A stretch of 56,489 nucleotides of DNA from an uncultured Porphyromonas sp. GTDB lineage: Bacteria > Bacteroidota > Bacteroidia > Bacteroidales > Porphyromonadaceae. Below, piece by piece: positions 18,150 through 26,908 of this stretch. Positions within the stretch are counted from its first letter, which is position 1, and each line of letters begins with the position of its first letter. The stretch covers positions 1 to 56,489 of the forward strand of contig NZ_CAJPPN010000011.1 of assembly GCF_905372525.1 (NCBI RefSeq), read 5' to 3'. The translations under genes and the position numbers were made by a program. Below the pieces are notes generated by a model. The model had not been told where the DNA came from and did no database searches. It saw nothing but the letters and a program-made list of their open reading frames with translations.

Positions 18150-19697
18150 CTATACGTGTTGGATATTTGCGATGAGTACTACCCATCGTCCTGTTTTCTT
18201 TGCTCCCTCTCGCTGGATGATCTTGGTGTCAATCAGTAGCTTGAGATCACGGGATATGGTCGCTGTAGATACCCCAAGGTGTACAGCGAGCTCCTTCCTG
18301 GGGATAGAGGGGTTGGTGACGAGTAGCTCAAGGAGCCTTGTGAGCCTCTGCTTTAATGTATCATTTAATGTATCATTTAATGTATCATTTAATGTGTCAT
18401 TTAATGTCGCTAGGGGCGAGAGCGAAGTCTGTCCAACGAAGTCTGGATGGCAGGGGATCGTGATCAAAAAGTAGCTACGCTGGCTATCAGTTTCTATGGT
18501 TGCCCTTGGTGATCCATTCCGTCTGAGTTCATCCTGGATGGTGGGTATCCCTGTGGCACGTCCCTCAGAGAGCTTGAGTTCCTTGAGGAAGTCTCCCAGA
18601 TGTCTATTCCGGTATCGTCGAGCCTGGAGGTGTCTGGCTTGTCTGAGGACACTATCTGAGATAGAACGGTCTGGCCCCGAATAGCTGAGGATAACGATCT
18701 CATGGGGTTGTATACGGATCTCGACAGGCTCTTGTTCCAGATAGTCTCGGTGATATAGAGCATTGACTACAGCCTCCTCGAGAGCTTGATAGGGATAGTT
18801 GAAGTATCGAACAGACTCTGCCCGATCCTTAGGCTTGAGTATTCGTTCCTTGATTACATTGACACGAAGATAGTCGAGGGTGGCACGGATCATTGTGGGT
18901 ACGGATCCCGTGATCGGGGGCACCTCGATCATGTTGCTCGGATTCTGCTCTATTCCTTCGGGGAATATCACGATATCTATCTGTGTACGGGGAAAGAACT
19001 TCATGGGCTTCTCGCAGAACATCATTGCCGCTACGTTCTTTAGCCTTCGGTCTTCCGTTGGTCCCGTCCATAGGTTGAGCTGCTCTAGGGTTGTGCCTAG
19101 ATCTTGCCTCTGCATCATGTCTGCTAGCTTACTACCTATGCGCCTGAGATAGTCTTGCACGAGTAGGGGAGATAGATCTTGTATCGAGATCTCCTTATTT
19201 GATCGGTCATCGAAGGGGATCCGATTGGCCATCGCTCTTAGCTCAGCTAGGGGCTCCCCCTTCGCCTCTATCGTGCTACTTTCAGCTCTGATGTAGGGTT
19301 TGGAGGGTGATCGATCATTGAGCACATCACTTCTCACTTCATAGGGACGGGCATCTCCAGAGGGCACCCAGATGACGAGTAGGGACTTCCCATCCACCTC
19401 CTCTACGGAGGTTCTAGGGAGATAAAAGGGGCTGATCTTATTGTTGTATCCGATCATTGACTTGAGGATCTTATCGATCTCCTCCTCGGGTATGCCCTGT
19501 ATAGGGCGCTTGGCTACGCCGTGCTCCTCCTCTACACCGACGAGGATATATCCACCATTGATGTTATCAAAGTCATTGGCGAAGGCACATATGCTCTGAT
19601 AGATCTTAGTCGGGTTCCACCCTCTCTTGAACTCGATGCGACTGCCTTCGATGAGGCGCTTCTGGAGGATCTCCTCTATATCGGTATGCACAGTCAT
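18150..19697 (-). CDS. AlbA_2 (Schlafen-like) ATP-binding protein with winged-helix C-terminus
   Basis: This 515-residue protein has an N-terminal AlbA_2/Schlafen-type domain ('RIEFKRGW...ICAFANDFDNINGGYILVGVEE', about 20-60). A GHKL-like HATPase_c_4 segment follows ('YPYQALEEAVVNALYHRDY', then 'GRATGIPTIQDEL'), then an LNDT tetrapeptide repeated four times, and a C-terminal winged helix ('RKELAVHLGVSTATISRDLKLL'). Such proteins are usually annotated as ATP-binding or transcriptional regulators. Here the gene is wedged between the SNF2 helicase (13-bp gap) and the methyltransferase (6-bp gap), so it is part of the defence operon. It may regulate the operon or serve as a nucleotide- or RNA-sensing subunit; neither can be decided from sequence. 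Confidence 0.85.
   Translation of the reverse strand: MTVHTDIEEILQKRLIEGSRIEFKRGWNPTKIYQSICAFANDFDNINGGYILVGVEEEHGVAKRPIQGIPEEEIDKILKSMIGYNNKISPFYLPRTSVEEVDGKSLLVIWVPSGDARPYEVRSDVLNDRSPSKPYIRAESSTIEAKGEPLAELRAMANRIPFDDRSNKEISIQDLSPLLVQDYLRRIGSKLADMMQRQDLGTTLEQLNLWTGPTEDRRLKNVAAMMFCEKPMKFFPRTQIDIVIFPEGIEQNPSNMIEVPPITGSVPTMIRATLDYLRVNVIKERILKPKDRAESVRYFNYPYQALEEAVVNALYHRDYLEQEPVEIRIQPHEIVILSYSGPDRSISDSVLRQARHLQARRYRNRHLGDFLKELKLSEGRATGIPTIQDELRRNGSPRATIETDSQRSYFLITIPCHPDFVGQTSLSPLATLNDTLNDTLNDTLNDTLKQRLTRLLELLVTNPSIPRKELAVHLGVSTATISRDLKLLIDTKIIQREGAKKTGRWVVLIANIQHV
18352..18408. repeat. 12-bp tandem repeat encoding LNDT units
   Basis: Four consecutive 12-bp units, TCATTTAATGTA with single-base variants in the last two, run from 18361 to 18408, preceded by a partial unit. 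They lie inside the AlbA_2 gene between the ATPase-like part and the winged helix and encode the LNDT repeats. A unit of 12 bp keeps the reading frame, so copy-number slippage would alter linker length and not switch the gene off. Confidence 0.9.
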
Positions 19698-19710
19698 TCT
19701 TCGGATGTTA

Positions 19711-22617
19711 TTATCTGATTTTCCAGGGGAGTATGAATAGGGTGGTACGCTCTGTCCGCAGCTCGATGAGCTTCTCTAGGTCACTCATGAGCTGATCCTT
19801 CTGAGCCTCGATACGATCATCTGCCTCGAACTGCTCACTACGCTTGCGTCTCAGCTCCTTTTCGAGCTGCTGTACCTCACGTTCCATCAGCAGGCGTTCG
19901 GCTATTGTGTCTGCCTTGCGCATCTCGACTTTACGTAGGCGGATGGTCTGCTCGAGGTCTTTTCGCTCTTGCTCTAGCCCCGCCTTCATATCTTCTGCCC
20001 ACATGTCGATCTTATCCATCTCTTCCTTGAAGAGCGTGAAAGCATCCTCCTTAGCTTTTTGGCTGGTGGTATCCACCTGTTGATCTTTGATCTCTTCTAT
20101 CAGAGATGGTAGATGAGTCCGAGAGAGGCTTTCATAGAGCTCCATAGAGCTGGGGAGAGTCCATAGGTGGGACAGGATCTCGTCCTCGATTACGCGTCCA
20201 TCACTCGTCACCATAGCCGTGATGAGCCGCTCCTGGCTATCAGCAGTATGTATGCTCAGGAGGTCTACCGATATGTAGCCTTGTTGTCCTACCAGTTCGG
20301 CTACGGGGCTGATATTCCTCCCTGAGTGAGAATAGTCTATTACCCAGCACTCCTGTAGTGAGGTGTCGAGCAGCTGCGCCTGCTGCATCACATACTGGGC
20401 TAGAGGGTGGTTCGCCCTGTAGAGCGAGCCCTGGGGCTCTGACCCTGTGTCGCCCTCTATCACTTCACGCCCCTTCCGCTCGAGCATATAGTAGTGCCCC
20501 GCATGAGCTACCTCGGAAATAGGTTCCCTCAGGGTGAAGCTATAGTCCTGTAGGGAGAAGTCCGCCTTGTCTCGTAGGATGAACTGGGTGAGTAGCCATA
20601 GTAGTTCTTCATAGCGCGCCAGTAGCCTCCGACTGCGCTCCTCACTATCTCGGAGGCGGCGGCGTACCTCATCGTCGAAGTGCTCGAGCAGGGTAGCTCG
20701 GGTCTGACGCATGCGCTCATCGATCTGAGGAGAGAGCTCAGATTTTAGCGTGTCGAAGGCCTTCTGGATCTCCTCCTCAGTACGACAGTTCTGATAGATC
20801 TGAGCGATGCGTTGCTCGAAGTCTGTCCCACTACTGATGCTACCTAAGACCTCGTCGCTAGCTCCAAAGACCCCATTGAAGAGTCGGAACTTCTCATCCA
20901 GGAGCTCGTAGACGCGGCGGTCTGCAGCGTTCGTCTTGTCTAGGAAGTTGATCACGACCACATCATGTCGCTGCCCATAGCGGTGGCATCGGCCTATGCG
21001 CTGCTCGATGCGCTGGGGATTCCAGGGAAGGTCATAGTTCACTACTAGAGAGCAGAACTGTAGGTTGATCCCCTCGGCAGCTGCCTCTGTGGCGATCATG
21101 ATGGTCGCTTTGTGGCGGAAGTGGTCTACTAGAGCTGCTCGCATGTCGGCCTCCTTGACACCAGTCACCCGGTCTGTCTCAGCATGGATAGCCTTCCAGT
21201 CCTTGAGGATCTTTGCGCTTCGTGCGTCGGTGTTTGTCCCGCTGAAGGTCATCACCTGATCGGCATACCCGTGCTCGGAGAGTAGGCGAAAGAGATATTC
21301 CTGAGTACGGCGGCTCTCTGTGAAGATGAGGGCCTTGCGCTCTGCTCCGAGCTGGGAGAGTTGCTCGAAGCCTTGCTTGAGAGCCACCAGGAGCTGCTCG
21401 GCCTTGCTATTGTGCTCGATATTATGGGCGAGGGCCTGGCATTGGGCCAACCATTCACGCTCCTCACGGAGTAGGGCTATATCCTCCTCCGACATCTCTT
21501 GGGTCTCGGAGGATAGATCCTCGCTCTCCTCTGGATACTCCTCTAGTAGTAGCTGTATCCCCTCATAGTCCGAGGCGGTCTCAGCCAGCTCTTCCTCAGC
21601 AGAGGACAGTCTGTTATCTATACGACCGAGCAACGTGTCTAGTGTCCCCCCGATAGCATAGGAGGATGAGGCTAGGAGCTTGCGCAGGACGAGTGTGGTG
21701 AGTGTGCGTTGGCTTGCCTGGATAGAGTAGAGCTGTGGTCGTTGGAGATACTTAGTGACCATGTTATAGAGCTTGGTCTCCTCTTCAGAGGGGACAAACT
21801 CCTGAAGCATCGGTATACGCGCTGTGTAGCTGACGTACTCCAATACCTGTCTGCGGAGTGTACGCTGGCAGAGTGGTGCTAGACGCTTCTTGAGTTGGGC
21901 GAAGTCAGCCTCGGTAAGTGTCCCACTATAGCGTGCCTTGAAGCTTTTGAAGTCCCCGAAGACGTAGGGGTCAATGAAGCTCGTGAGCCCATAGAGTTCA
22001 TACAGACTATTCTGTAGAGGAGTAGCGGTGAGCAGGACCTTTTTCTTCCCCTCTAAGGCTACCCGCAGGGTATTGCCTGTTCGGTTATCCTTGCGATAGA
22101 CATTGCGTAGACGATGTGCTTCATCTAGTACGACGAGGTCAAACATCGCCTGCCTGAGGTAGGACTCGTTTCGGCGAGCAAAATCATAAGAGCATACAAT
22201 GATCCTCTCTGACTCGAAGGGGTTACTCCTCCCTCTCTCCTTCTGTGCCTTGACCCCCTTCTTGTCCAAGATGAAGGCCGGTAGATAGAACTTATCCTCA
22301 AGTTCCTCTACCCACTGCTTCCGCAGATTGGCTGGTGCTATGATCAGGAGTCGGCGCTTGCGCTCAGCCCATTTCTGTGATAGGATGATACCAGCCTCGA
22401 TGGTTTTCCCTAGTCCTACCTCATCGGCGAGTAAGGCTCCACTTGATAGGGGGGAGCGGAACGCGAAGAGTGCGCTCTCTACCTGATGAGGATTGAGATC
22501 GACCTTTGCATCCTGTAATGTCTGAGTAAGAGCATCTGGATCAGAAGAGGATCGCTTGCGCCTTATCTCTGTAGCGATATATAGGGCTTGAGGCCATGTT
22601 ATCTGAGCATGTATCAT
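19711..22617 (-). CDS. SNF2-family DEAD/DEAH helicase of the defence operon
   Basis: This 968-residue protein is the first gene of the operon. SNF2/RapA-like motifs are intact: DEVGLGKT (65-72), LDEAH (164-168), LTATP, and in the second RecA domain 'ALIFTESRRTQEYLFRLL', 'ATEAAAEGINLQFCSLVVNYDLPWNPQRIEQRIGRCHRYGQ'. The final ~130 residues form a long charged coiled coil ('EQERKDLEQTIRLRKVEMRKADTIAERLLMEREVQQLEKELRRKR'). It resembles helicases of DISARM (DrmD) and related islands. It has no obvious nuclease domain of its own, so it probably loads or remodels DNA for its partners. A TAACTTTG -7 element on the minus strand (22780-22787) about 160 bp upstream is the likely operon promoter. Confidence 0.9.
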   Translation of the reverse strand: MIHAQITWPQALYIATEIRRKRSSSDPDALTQTLQDAKVDLNPHQVESALFAFRSPLSSGALLADEVGLGKTIEAGIILSQKWAERKRRLLIIAPANLRKQWVEELEDKFYLPAFILDKKGVKAQKERGRSNPFESERIIVCSYDFARRNESYLRQAMFDLVVLDEAHRLRNVYRKDNRTGNTLRVALEGKKKVLLTATPLQNSLYELYGLTSFIDPYVFGDFKSFKARYSGTLTEADFAQLKKRLAPLCQRTLRRQVLEYVSYTARIPMLQEFVPSEEETKLYNMVTKYLQRPQLYSIQASQRTLTTLVLRKLLASSSYAIGGTLDTLLGRIDNRLSSAEEELAETASDYEGIQLLLEEYPEESEDLSSETQEMSEEDIALLREEREWLAQCQALAHNIEHNSKAEQLLVALKQGFEQLSQLGAERKALIFTESRRTQEYLFRLLSEHGYADQVMTFSGTNTDARSAKILKDWKAIHAETDRVTGVKEADMRAALVDHFRHKATIMIATEAAAEGINLQFCSLVVNYDLPWNPQRIEQRIGRCHRYGQRHDVVVINFLDKTNAADRRVYELLDEKFRLFNGVFGASDEVLGSISSGTDFEQRIAQIYQNCRTEEEIQKAFDTLKSELSPQIDERMRQTRATLLEHFDDEVRRRLRDSEERSRRLLARYEELLWLLTQFILRDKADFSLQDYSFTLREPISEVAHAGHYYMLERKGREVIEGDTGSEPQGSLYRANHPLAQYVMQQAQLLDTSLQECWVIDYSHSGRNISPVAELVGQQGYISVDLLSIHTADSQERLITAMVTSDGRVIEDEILSHLWTLPSSMELYESLSRTHLPSLIEEIKDQQVDTTSQKAKEDAFTLFKEEMDKIDMWAEDMKAGLEQERKDLEQTIRLRKVEMRKADTIAERLLMEREVQQLEKELRRKRSEQFEADDRIEAQKDQLMSDLEKLIELRTERTTLFILPWKIR

Positions 22618-22953
22618 ACGACCTAGTGAGTCATTAGTGAATTTGGGCCCGAGGGGGCTTTGTCTAGGTCTTAGGTTTGCATATGATTGCCCATGCTCTC
22701 CTCCCTACACAATCTTTCTCTCCATCCCTGTCCTAGGTCTGATGTGCAAGCTCGCCTCTACCCCAATGTGATTATTTTGCAAAGTTACCTATATAACTCG
22801 GAAATGATAAATGTACGATAGGCTCTATAGCCGAGTAGGGTGCCGTCTCTCTCCTCCCTGCATGATCGATCCTACCCCAAGGGATAGGTATGAGGGGGAT
22901 GAGCCCGTGGGCAGTGGCGTCGCCTAGAGGCCCAGGAGCTGTCCCGTCGTCGG
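22618..22953. other. Intergenic region upstream of the defence operon
   Basis: No gene seen. It holds the putative operon -7 element TAACTTTG (minus, 22780-22787), with no convincing -33 box, and an imperfect inverted repeat near 22869-22889 (CCTACCC ... GGGATAGG) that could end transcription of the broken outer-membrane gene. Confidence 0.5.
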
Positions 22954-25016
22954 CTACCTCATGAGGGCATTCTCTAGGGTGGTGTCTAGTGTGGGACGCT
23001 CGAGCTTCTTCCCTCGCCCGAAGCCAAAGCTATAGGTCACCGTCACACCGATATACCGACCCTCGGCTTGGCTGTAGCGTTGTTGGTCTAGACGATATGC
23101 CCCGTAGTCCATATAGGTATGAGTGGAGGCATACTGACGGAGGATGTTCCGGATCGTAAGGCCGATGTTCCAAGCTCCGTGGTGCCATCTGATCACCCCT
23201 CCGTAGGTGCTGGGGCTGTGGAGGTATAGGGGCTCTCTCGCATCAAGGGCAGTATAGGGGGCTGAGTAGTCCGCCCCTAGATACACACGGCCTATCAGGT
23301 AGGATAGGGATAGGTCAAGCCGTGCCACGTGCTGCCTTAGCTGGTAGCGTGAGGCATCTATGATATTATACTCATAGGTCATAGAGCCCCCTAGGGTCAA
23401 GCGCTTCCCTAGTAACGAGTAGCTCCCCGATAGAGAGAACATATTGCCGTAGAATCTCCCGTCGTTGGCTCGGGTACTGTAGATCCTCCTCGTGTCCGAA
23501 TAGTAATGCCGGAGTTCGTTGTGGAGATAGATCGTGCTGCTATAGGCCAGCTCCATGCCGAGCAACCTATAGTACCGTTGTAGGCAGCTGTATTGCTCAC
23601 GACCTTGATCGGGCGCAGGTATGGGTTCCCCACCTTGACCTCGAGGGCAGAGATGGGGATCGTCATTGCATTCTTGTTGGATGGATCGAAGAGTGTATGG
23701 GTGTATTGCCCGTTCAGGGAGATCGAGTGACTCGGGGAGAGGGTATAGTTCGCACCATAGAAGAGTACGGGATGTAGGTAGGTCGTCGGCTGGTGATTTA
23801 GTGTGATCCCCATGGAGGAGAGTCTTGCGGAGGCATAGTAGTAGAGCTTGTTGCCAATCGCTTGGCTTGCTTGGAGCAGTGCCATGCCCTCTCTGGTGGT
23901 GAGGCTTTGCTCCCCAGTACTTATGCCCGTATAGCTGTCTCGGTAGCTCTTGGTGCTGTACATGAGGCTGAGCGTGCAGGAGAGGCCACCCCTGAGCGTC
24001 TTGGTGTAGAGGGCATTGGCCGTATAGGTGAGGTTCTGCTCCGAGGCCTCTGTGGCGAAGCCCTGCTGTCGATCCTCCTGATAGCTACGGCTATGCCGAT
24101 GGTGTCCGTATGATCCGTCTAGCGATAGGCTGACCGTCTGCTCCCGAGGGAGTGTAAGGCTGTAGTCTAGGTGGAGCGAGAGGGAGAGCCCTCGGGCTCG
24201 TGTGCTCGTGTGCTGGGTCGTGGAGCCTTGGTCCCGATAGTTCAGTAGGCTATGCCTTTCCTCCCGAGGAATACCGGTGCTAAGGAACTGGATGTAGCCA
24301 CTCAGCGAGCTACTTGTCCCCGTGTGTGCGAGGACGAGCTTGGCGGCCTGTCTATCGCTCTGCTGAGTCGAGCCGAGGGTGGTCGTGTAGCGCTCCCTCG
24401 TCGTCCCGTCGTGTAGGTGGAAGGCCTCCGAGCCCTCCGTGTAGTCATGCTGTCTCTTCCAGTCATGGTGCAGGGTGAGGGAGAGGGTCAGCGAGCGTCT
24501 CGTGTAGTCCGCATAGGCTAGGTAATCCCCCTGCCTAGCCAGGAAGCCCTCTCGGAGGGAGGCATAGATGTTGCCCCCATAGTCGAGTGGGGTGGTGCAT
24601 ATATTGATTAGTCCAGCCCTACCGGTGTATCGTCCCGTAGGAGTCCTCGTGTATTCGATCTTCTGGATCGTGCTTGACCTGAGGGGTAGGAGGTCTTCTA
24701 GCTGAGCCTCCCGACCGTTGATACAGATCGCGACACTTCCCCCGAGTTGGGTGCTGATGGAGGGTGGGTAGAGGGTGACGGAGAGGCTGGGGATCTGTAG
24801 GGCACTCAGGAGCTCAAGGGCATTGGTCGTATGTGTCTTTAGGAGCTTAGAGGGCCAAAAGAGGGCTCGCTGAGGTGTCTCCATCTGAGCCTTGGCCTCG
24901 ATGGCTACCTCGGGTAGGCTCTTCACCTGGAGCGTGTCGGGAATAGGCGGCTGAGCGACAGCGTAGCTAGCCACACTGATGATAGTATAGAGGATCAATA
25001 GAGGACGAATGCTCAT
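22954..25016 (-). pseudogene. Frameshifted TonB-dependent-receptor-like outer-membrane protein
   Basis: A start at 25014-25016 gives a good signal peptide (MSIRPLLILYTIISVASYAVA). The first part (to about 23570) has 'LPEVAIEAKAQMETPQRALF', a plug-like 'TTNALELLSALQIPSLSV ... INGREAQLEDLLPLRSSTIQKIEYTRTPTGRYTGRAGLINI' and many beta-strands. Between about 23555 and 23580 the frame changes: 'VGNPYLRPIKVVSNTAAYN' is in one frame and 'RLLGMELAYSSTIYLHNELRHYYSD', the natural continuation, is in another, ending SFGFGRGKKLERP... at 22954. There is no long homopolymer or slippery run at the junction, so an indel mutation or an assembly error is likelier than programmed frameshifting. Intact it would be about 690 residues, of the outer-membrane beta-barrel (carboxypeptidase-regulatory-lacking) receptor type. 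Confidence 0.72.
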
Positions 25017-25198
25017 ACTCGTGTAGATATGGGGTGTGTACTTCTCCGTGGATGACCCTGTGGGGCAATGATCCCCCCAGCACCTCAAAGGTAAGGAAGA
25101 TTTGGTTGGGGCAAGGGGTACCTGCTAGCGGATGATCGGGGGGACTCCCGAGGGCGAAGGTAACTCACTCTGTATCCACCTCTTCTGAGAGAGGGTGA

Positions 25199-25307
25199 CG
25201 CTCTCGGTAAGAGCGCCTCTGCGCTCTCGGTAAGAGCGCTTTCACGCTCTCGGTATGATCGCAAGTGCGCTCTCGGTATGATCGCAAGGACGCTCTCGGT
25301 AAGAGCG
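25199..25307. repeat. Five tandem 23-bp repeats, most forming a hairpin
   Basis: CGCTCTCGGTA begins at 25199, 25222, 25245, 25268 and 25291, an exact 23-bp period. In units 1, 2 and 5 it continues AGAGCG, giving a 6-bp stem (CGCTCT/AGAGCG) with loop CGGTA. Units 3 and 4 read TGATCG instead, so the stem is lost while the left half is kept. The array lies in the 515-bp gap between the divergent broken receptor and the NlpE-like lipoprotein. No similar array is seen elsewhere in the window. Confidence 0.9.
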
Positions 25308-25531
25308 TTTCCCCCCCCCTGGCATTAGGTGGCGGAGGCGGACATTTTTGCCCCTCTCTAGTCTGTAGTGTGAGAGGGTATATAGTGCTCTCGAAGAGGT
25401 CGTTAGGGTGGGGTGATTTTGGCTATTCTTCCGCTTTCATTCCTTGGGGCTCCGGCTTTCGGTCGGGGGACGGCTGGGGGAGACTTCTTGGGAGGTGTGG
25501 TATCTTTATTGTGGCTTTGGGATAGAGTAAC

Positions 25532-26422
25532 GTGACGAAAATGAAGATGAAGGACATAGCTGTAATCCTAAAAGGAATCCTACCAATCGCCCTGTGTGCT
25601 CTCGGACTCTTCTCCTGTCGGGGAGGTGGGCAACAGCAGAGCTTGCAGGGACAAGGGCACACTGCGCTCTCTGTCTACCTAGGGGTGATCCCCAGTGCAG
25701 ACTGTGCGGGGATCGAGGTCTCGCTCACGCTAGAGGACTCCACCCACGCCACCTATACACGTGACTATATCGGCTCGGATCGTACCCTCTCCGAGCAGGG
25801 TACATACATCGTCGAGGATAGCGTCCTGCAGCTGATGTTACCACACGATACCCTACGCTTCGCCCTTGCGGAGGAGCGCCTCATACTCCTCGCAGAGGAC
25901 GGGGGGCAAGACCATGGCTCCCAGGGGGGACACAACGTCTTGTATAAGAGACGTACCTATGACTTTGTCGGCACATACGGCGCCTTCGATAGCATCGATG
26001 GCGAAAGAAAAGAGAAGACCCTCCTGATAACACCCGAAGAGGAGCAGTATCTGGTCTCGATAGTTGTCCCTAAGGCCGGAGGCAAGGGTCTCTCCTACTT
26101 CACCGAAGTAGGGACACTCCGCAATGATACACTCTTTGTCCCTCTTGCTCGGTCGGATGAGAGCGCCACGATGTGCATCGTGCCCAGTCACGACCAGCAG
26201 GGCGTCAAGGTCTCCACGACCAAGCCCGAGGATCGCCACGCCCTCACGTGGTACTGTGGCGGTGGATCAATGGCTGGGACTTACTACAAGCCTACCATCA
26301 CGAAGAGTAGCATCGGGGGGATCACGAGCGAGATGACCATCGGAGATATCCTCAAGCGCATACCTGAGGCTCAGGTGAAGCGGATGGAGGAGCATGGAGC
26401 GGCCGCTGATGAGTCGTCGTAG
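25532..26422 (+). CDS. NlpE-like lipoprotein
   Basis: This 296-residue protein starts with a basic stretch and a hydrophobic segment ending in a lipobox (LGLFSC, Cys about residue 29), so it is a lipoprotein. The segment 'LSVYLGVIPSADCAGIEVSLTLEDSTHATYTRDYIG' closely follows the N-terminal domain of NlpE (copper homeostasis/adhesion lipoprotein; 'G.lPcADC.GI...L.L..d..Y'), but with one of the two conserved cysteines missing. The rest is unfamiliar beta-rich sequence. Start at 25532 or the Met at 25538 or 25544 are all possible. It stands alone; a partial -7 box (TATCTTTA, 25501-25508) precedes it. Confidence 0.75.
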   Translation: MTKMKMKDIAVILKGILPIALCALGLFSCRGGGQQQSLQGQGHTALSVYLGVIPSADCAGIEVSLTLEDSTHATYTRDYIGSDRTLSEQGTYIVEDSVLQLMLPHDTLRFALAEERLILLAEDGGQDHGSQGGHNVLYKRRTYDFVGTYGAFDSIDGERKEKTLLITPEEEQYLVSIVVPKAGGKGLSYFTEVGTLRNDTLFVPLARSDESATMCIVPSHDQQGVKVSTTKPEDRHALTWYCGGGSMAGTYYKPTITKSSIGGITSEMTIGDILKRIPEAQVKRMEEHGAAADESS

Positions 26423-26559
26423 ATGCGATCCATGCGCACTTCGCTATCTCCAAGTCCAAGCTCCCTCCTACAGGGTGGGATAAGAAGGCGAAGCGTATAG
26501 ATGCCTCACAAATACCCGATACGGCACAGGTCGATAGCTTCACCCTCTGGTGGGAGTAG
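26413..26559 (+). pseudogene. Possible coding remnant downstream of the NlpE-like gene
   Basis: Without a start codon, the frame from 26413 reads about 48 codons with coding-like composition and ends at TAG 26557-26559; the final residues are DTAQVDSFTLWWE. It overlaps the end of the lipoprotein gene in a different frame. It could be the 3' end of a lost gene or a frameshifted tail of the upstream gene. I do not recognise the family. Confidence 0.3.
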
Positions 26560-26744
26560 CCTTCATCGTACTCCATAAATATATATAGGGTAGGGGCAGT
26601 CCCTCCCCCGTATATGCTCATGCACGTTACCCTAGAGAGGAGGTCAGGACGGGGCTAAATAGCACTACTCCCCTAGTATGTGAGACCGTTGTGTCGGATA
26701 GAATGCCGCCGAGGTAGATATTGATGTGATCCCCCTGAGGGTGC

Positions 26745-26775
26745 TTGCTTTTCGTCTAAGTAATATCTACATTTG
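26745..26775 (+). promoter_or_regulatory. Putative Bacteroidota promoter for the paralogue pair
   Basis: TTG at 26745-26747 and TACATTTG (TAnnTTTG consensus) at 26768-26775, 20 bp apart, in an AT-rich stretch about 130 bp before the first of the two paralogous genes. The rest of the 26560-26908 gap shows nothing else. Confidence 0.45.
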
Positions 26776-26908
26776 TCATACTACTAAATTACTAACTATA
26801 AACAAGAAACAGGGCTCTCTATGAAGTACCTATACCTTGTCGCAAGATATAGCCTGATGCGTGTATCCATGGGCGGGTTACCCATACGAGACATTATTTC
26901 GTCGTGCC

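Noticed and set aside
23540..23600. Programmed ribosomal frameshifting in the outer-membrane receptor
   Set aside because: There is no slippery heptamer or following strong hairpin at the junction; an indel is simpler.
25199..25307. CRISPR array at the 23-bp repeats
   Set aside because: Repeats are directly adjacent with only about 6 variable bases between them; there are no spacers of 25-40 bp and no cas genes nearby.
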